This document shows positions 24,270-27,407 of a DNA stretch of 27,407 bases, piece by piece. A model generated the notes under the pieces. That model had not been told where the DNA came from. It did not search any database and saw nothing but the letters and a program-made list of their open reading frames with translations. Source of the stretch: Euryarchaeota archaeon UBA58 (GTDB lineage Archaea > Thermoplasmatota > Poseidoniia > Poseidoniales > Thalassarchaeaceae). Every line of letters begins with the position of its first letter. Within the stretch, counting starts at the first letter, position 1. Location of the stretch: the NCBI GenBank assembly GCA_002498525.1, contig DAHR01000016.1:32160-59566 (forward strand), read 5' to 3'. Position numbers and translations under genes: made by a program.

Positions 24270-25496
24270 ATGAGTCGCGACTTCGTCACCCATCTCGAAT
24301 GTGCCTACACTGGGGAGATCATCGAGAAGGGTGTCCCACATACGCTTTCGTCTGCTGGAAAACCTATTCTGGTTCGTTATGATCTGGCAGCGATGCGGGA
24401 AGAGGTGACTCGCGAGGATATCGAGACCTCGAAGGAGCCCGGATTCTGGAGGTATTCACCGCTCCTGCCGGTGGCAGATGCAGCTAATCGAGTCTCCTTG
24501 GGCGAAGTGGTGACACCGATTGTGGCTTTGGAGCGTAGTATCGAGCATATGGCGTTGGATGGAGCAGAGGTGCTGGTCAAAGACGAATCTCGTCTGCCGA
24601 CTGGTTCCTTCAAAGCTCGGGGACTTGCTCTCGCGGTATCGATGGCGAAGGAATTCGGATTCGAGCATCTGGCGATTCCAACCAATGGAAATGCCGGCTC
24701 TGCATTAGCTGCTTATGCTGCACGCGCGGGGATACGCAGCACGGTTCTGTGTCCCGATGATACTCCTTTCATCAATACCTCTGAGACCCAGGCGCAAGGC
24801 GCTGACACCTATCTGGTGAACGGATTGATCGGAGATTGCGGGGCAATCATCAATGCGGGGAAGGAATCGATCGGTTGGTTCGCCGTCTCGACCCTGAAGG
24901 AACCATATCGAATCGAAGGGAAGAAGACGATGGGGCTTGAATTGGCCGAGCAACTCGGTTGGGATCTTCCCGATGTGATATTCTACCCGACAGGGGGTGG
25001 GACTGGTTTGATCGGGATGTGGAAGGCCTTCCACGAATTGCTCGAACTCGGTTGGATCAAATGCAAACTGCCGAGGATGGTCGCCGTCCAGTCAACCGGT
25101 TGTGCTCCAATCGTCAAAGCCTGGCAGGACGGTGTCGAACATGCGGAGTTCTGGCAGAACGCCGCGACCGAAGCGAGTGGCATCCGGGTGCCTGCAGCGA
25201 TAGGCGATTTCCTGATTCTGCGGGCGGTGCGAGAATCAGGCGGATTCGCGATCGCGGTCGATGACGAACACATCATGCGCGCGAGGGATCACATCGGAAG
25301 AACAGATGGCTTGCTGATGTGTCCCGAAGGTGCGGCGACTTTCGCGGCTTGGGAGGTCGCCATCGAGCAGGGGCTGGTCAGTAAGGACGAATCCGTGGTT
25401 TTGTTCAACACTGCTACTGGACTGAAGTATCCATTGCCTGAAGTCACACGTCGACTCGACAAGGATGCTGAGTTCGATGCTTCGAACTTCAGTTGA
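24270..25496 (+). CDS. thrC: threonine synthase (PLP-dependent)
   Basis: 408 residues of fold-type II PLP enzyme. The PLP lysine is K115 in TGSFKARG. NGNAGSALAAYAARAG, the phosphate-binding PTGGGTGLIG loop, and the N-terminal LECAYTGE (a reduced form of the zinc-ribbon-like start of archaeal threonine synthases) support threonine synthase over threonine dehydratase or cysteine synthase. The reaction is O-phosphohomoserine to threonine. The ATG at 24270 follows a 39-base gap; GGTG lies about 9 bases ahead. It is convergent with aIF6, with 8 bases between stops. Confidence 0.9.
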   Translation: MSRDFVTHLECAYTGEIIEKGVPHTLSSAGKPILVRYDLAAMREEVTREDIETSKEPGFWRYSPLLPVADAANRVSLGEVVTPIVALERSIEHMALDGAEVLVKDESRLPTGSFKARGLALAVSMAKEFGFEHLAIPTNGNAGSALAAYAARAGIRSTVLCPDDTPFINTSETQAQGADTYLVNGLIGDCGAIINAGKESIGWFAVSTLKEPYRIEGKKTMGLELAEQLGWDLPDVIFYPTGGGTGLIGMWKAFHELLELGWIKCKLPRMVAVQSTGCAPIVKAWQDGVEHAEFWQNAATEASGIRVPAAIGDFLILRAVRESGGFAIAVDDEHIMRARDHIGRTDGLLMCPEGAATFAAWEVAIEQGLVSKDESVVLFNTATGLKYPLPEVTRRLDKDAEFDASNFS

Positions 25497-25504
25497 AGAC
25501 AGTC

Positions 25505-26167
25505 TCAGATCAGTCCGAGAGCATCTTCGATACGATTCAATTCGGGACCCGTTGAGCCCGAACCCACCAAGACATAGGAATCAGATGCGGCGCAACCTGC
25601 GCCGACATATGGTGAGCCGAAGCAGACCGTTCCGACCATCACTGGTACTCGCATGGCTGCCTCTATTCTCTCGACCTCATCACCTGTGATGTCTGGATGA
25701 GTCAGAATTCCCTTGTTGTTCGCGACCATCAAGGAGCCAACCGTCTCTTGTCCAGCGACTTTGGACCGTATAGCGTCAACTCCCAAGACATCGCCGATCA
25801 TCTGACATCCAGGACCCGGAATCACCGGACTGACTATCGCGCCGTGGTCGTTGCAAGCGACGAGATTGCCCGCCGCGTTGACACCGCTCTCCATGACCAC
25901 GACCTCGCCGAAACTCGTCAGAGCCTCGAGATCTGATTCGGTCGCGATGTCAGCGACTGCAATACCTTTCTTATTGCCACTGATCAGGCTGCCAAGAAGG
26001 GCTGAACCACCGACGAGGAATGGCTGCATCTCCAACTCGAATGAAGCAGCTAATTCATCGATCGTCTCAGAATCAAGAGAAGCAGGATGAAACAGAACGT
26101 CGCCGACGACACTCAAGTAGACCCCTACTTGTGGGTGTCCAAGAATGTCGCCAGTTCGAATTCCCAT
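25505..26167 (-). CDS. eif6: translation initiation factor 6 (aIF6)
   Basis: 220 residues, the standard length. The repeats of the five-bladed aIF6 propeller are seen in GSLISGNKKGIAV, GNLVACNDHGAIVSP and GSLMVANNKGILTHPDI. aIF6 binds the large ribosomal subunit and prevents premature joining with the small subunit. AGGTGA lies about 6 bases before the ATG. It lies just after 5S rRNA on the same strand, which could couple it to rRNA transcription, although an AT-rich stretch (about 26211-26224) offers room for its own promoter. Confidence 0.95.
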   Translation of the reverse strand: MGIRTGDILGHPQVGVYLSVVGDVLFHPASLDSETIDELAASFELEMQPFLVGGSALLGSLISGNKKGIAVADIATESDLEALTSFGEVVVMESGVNAAGNLVACNDHGAIVSPVIPGPGCQMIGDVLGVDAIRSKVAGQETVGSLMVANNKGILTHPDITGDEVERIEAAMRVPVMVGTVCFGSPYVGAGCAASDSYVLVGSGSTGPELNRIEDALGLI

Positions 26168-26245
26168 GTTTTCACCTAGTGTTATGTTTCATAGGAAAAT
26201 GGCTTCGCCTAATATTGAGTAAAATTGTTGCGGGGAGGTGAAGAA

Positions 26246-26373
26246 GAGTGGCACAGCGACGATAGTTCCCGTGGGCTCTCGCACCACAGTACAGAGATCG
26301 ACGCAGGAGGACTTGACTTCCGGGTTCGATATGGGACCGGGTATTACGCCTCCGCTGTGGCCGTGCACAACTC
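26246..26373 (-). rRNA. 5S ribosomal RNA
   Basis: The minus strand contains the conserved 5S core: CACAGCGG, then CCCGGTCCCAT with CGAACCCGGAAG, and GGGAACT near the 3' side. The ends pair as a terminal stem (GAGTTGTGCA with TGTGCCACTC, with a mismatch and wobbles). Ends are estimated to within a few bases from that stem. It lies about 105 bases after the 23S rRNA 3' end on the same strand. Confidence 0.92.
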
Positions 26374-26479
26374 TCCTTCGAATGTGATTGGTGATAGAAT
26401 CGAATCTGCCTATTGGACAGAGGCCCACAATAGAGCCCTGTATCAATTTAATTTTAAAATATTGGTGTGTAGAAAAATG
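26374..26479 (-). other. 23S-5S spacer with AT-rich element and small hairpin
   Basis: About 105 bases without a gene. On the minus strand, right after the 23S end, come ATTTTTC (T-rich, about 26473-26478) and then ATTTTAAAATTAAATTG (26444-26460), a strong TATA-like stretch. Closer to 5S is a six-base-pair inverted repeat CTATTG/CAATAG (26410-26433). The elements could mean 23S termination and a separate 5S promoter, or simply processing signals. No tRNA is present in the spacer. Confidence 0.4.

Positions 26480-27407
<928 letters not shown>

Overview
The window is archaeal. It carries a bacterial-unlike RNA polymerase operon (subunit H, one undivided subunit B, subunit A'), aIF6, a probable RNase P Pop5 protein, an archaeal-type tRNA-Lys and 23S/5S rRNA genes. 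The undivided RpoB, the moderate GC content, very compact gene packing, the propionyl-CoA/methylmalonyl-CoA genes and an aerobic-type Rieske/cytochrome b operon fit a marine Thermoplasmatota archaeon, most likely Marine Group II (Poseidoniales). That placement is inference from gene content, not from a tree.

Layout. (1) 1-6868, minus strand: tRNA-Lys, rpoH, rpoB and the first 820 codons of rpoA1, read right to left with overlapping or nearly touching genes. (2) 7034-10117: a plus-strand gene fusing a HemK/Mtq2-like methyltransferase to a biotin protein ligase. It converges on minus-strand genes for a probable RNase P Pop5 protein, a short FtsZ-family GTPase and a TPR-like protein. (3) 10268-16062, plus strand: a five-gene respiratory operon encoding a secreted choice-of-anchor V/Reeler-like protein, a small membrane protein, a Rieske protein, a cytochrome b6-like protein, and a 927-residue protein that joins a cytochrome b6f subunit IV-like domain to an extracytoplasmic insert and a cytosolic HdrD-type iron-sulfur module. 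(4) 16103-17608: small membrane proteins, an 8-Cys ferredoxin and an O6-alkylguanine-DNA alkyltransferase. (5) 17602-21693, minus strand: asparagine synthetase, a 39-codon membrane peptide, a dolichol-kinase-like membrane protein, MeaB and the B12-binding subunit of methylmalonyl-CoA mutase. (6) 21814-24230, plus strand: carboxyltransferase, small subunit and biotin carrier of an acyl-CoA carboxylase, then a small zinc-site protein. (7) 24270-27407: threonine synthase (plus), then aIF6, 5S rRNA and the 3' part of 23S rRNA (all minus).

How the genes work together. Region 3 looks like an unusual cytochrome b6f/bc-type quinol-oxidising complex physically tied to a heterodisulfide-reductase-like cytosolic module; the nearby ferredoxin could be a partner. 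Regions 2, 5 and 6 share a theme: the biotin ligase would biotinylate the carrier encoded at 23573, the carboxylase would make methylmalonyl-CoA, and the B12 subunit with its MeaB chaperone would serve the mutase that turns it into succinyl-CoA. The biotin carboxylase subunit and the large mutase subunit are not in this window.

The strongest candidate for an undescribed system is the cytochrome b/HdrD fusion and its operon. Secondary candidates are the roughly 140-residue cysteine-containing insertion ahead of the RpoA' active site and the methyltransferase-biotin ligase fusion.
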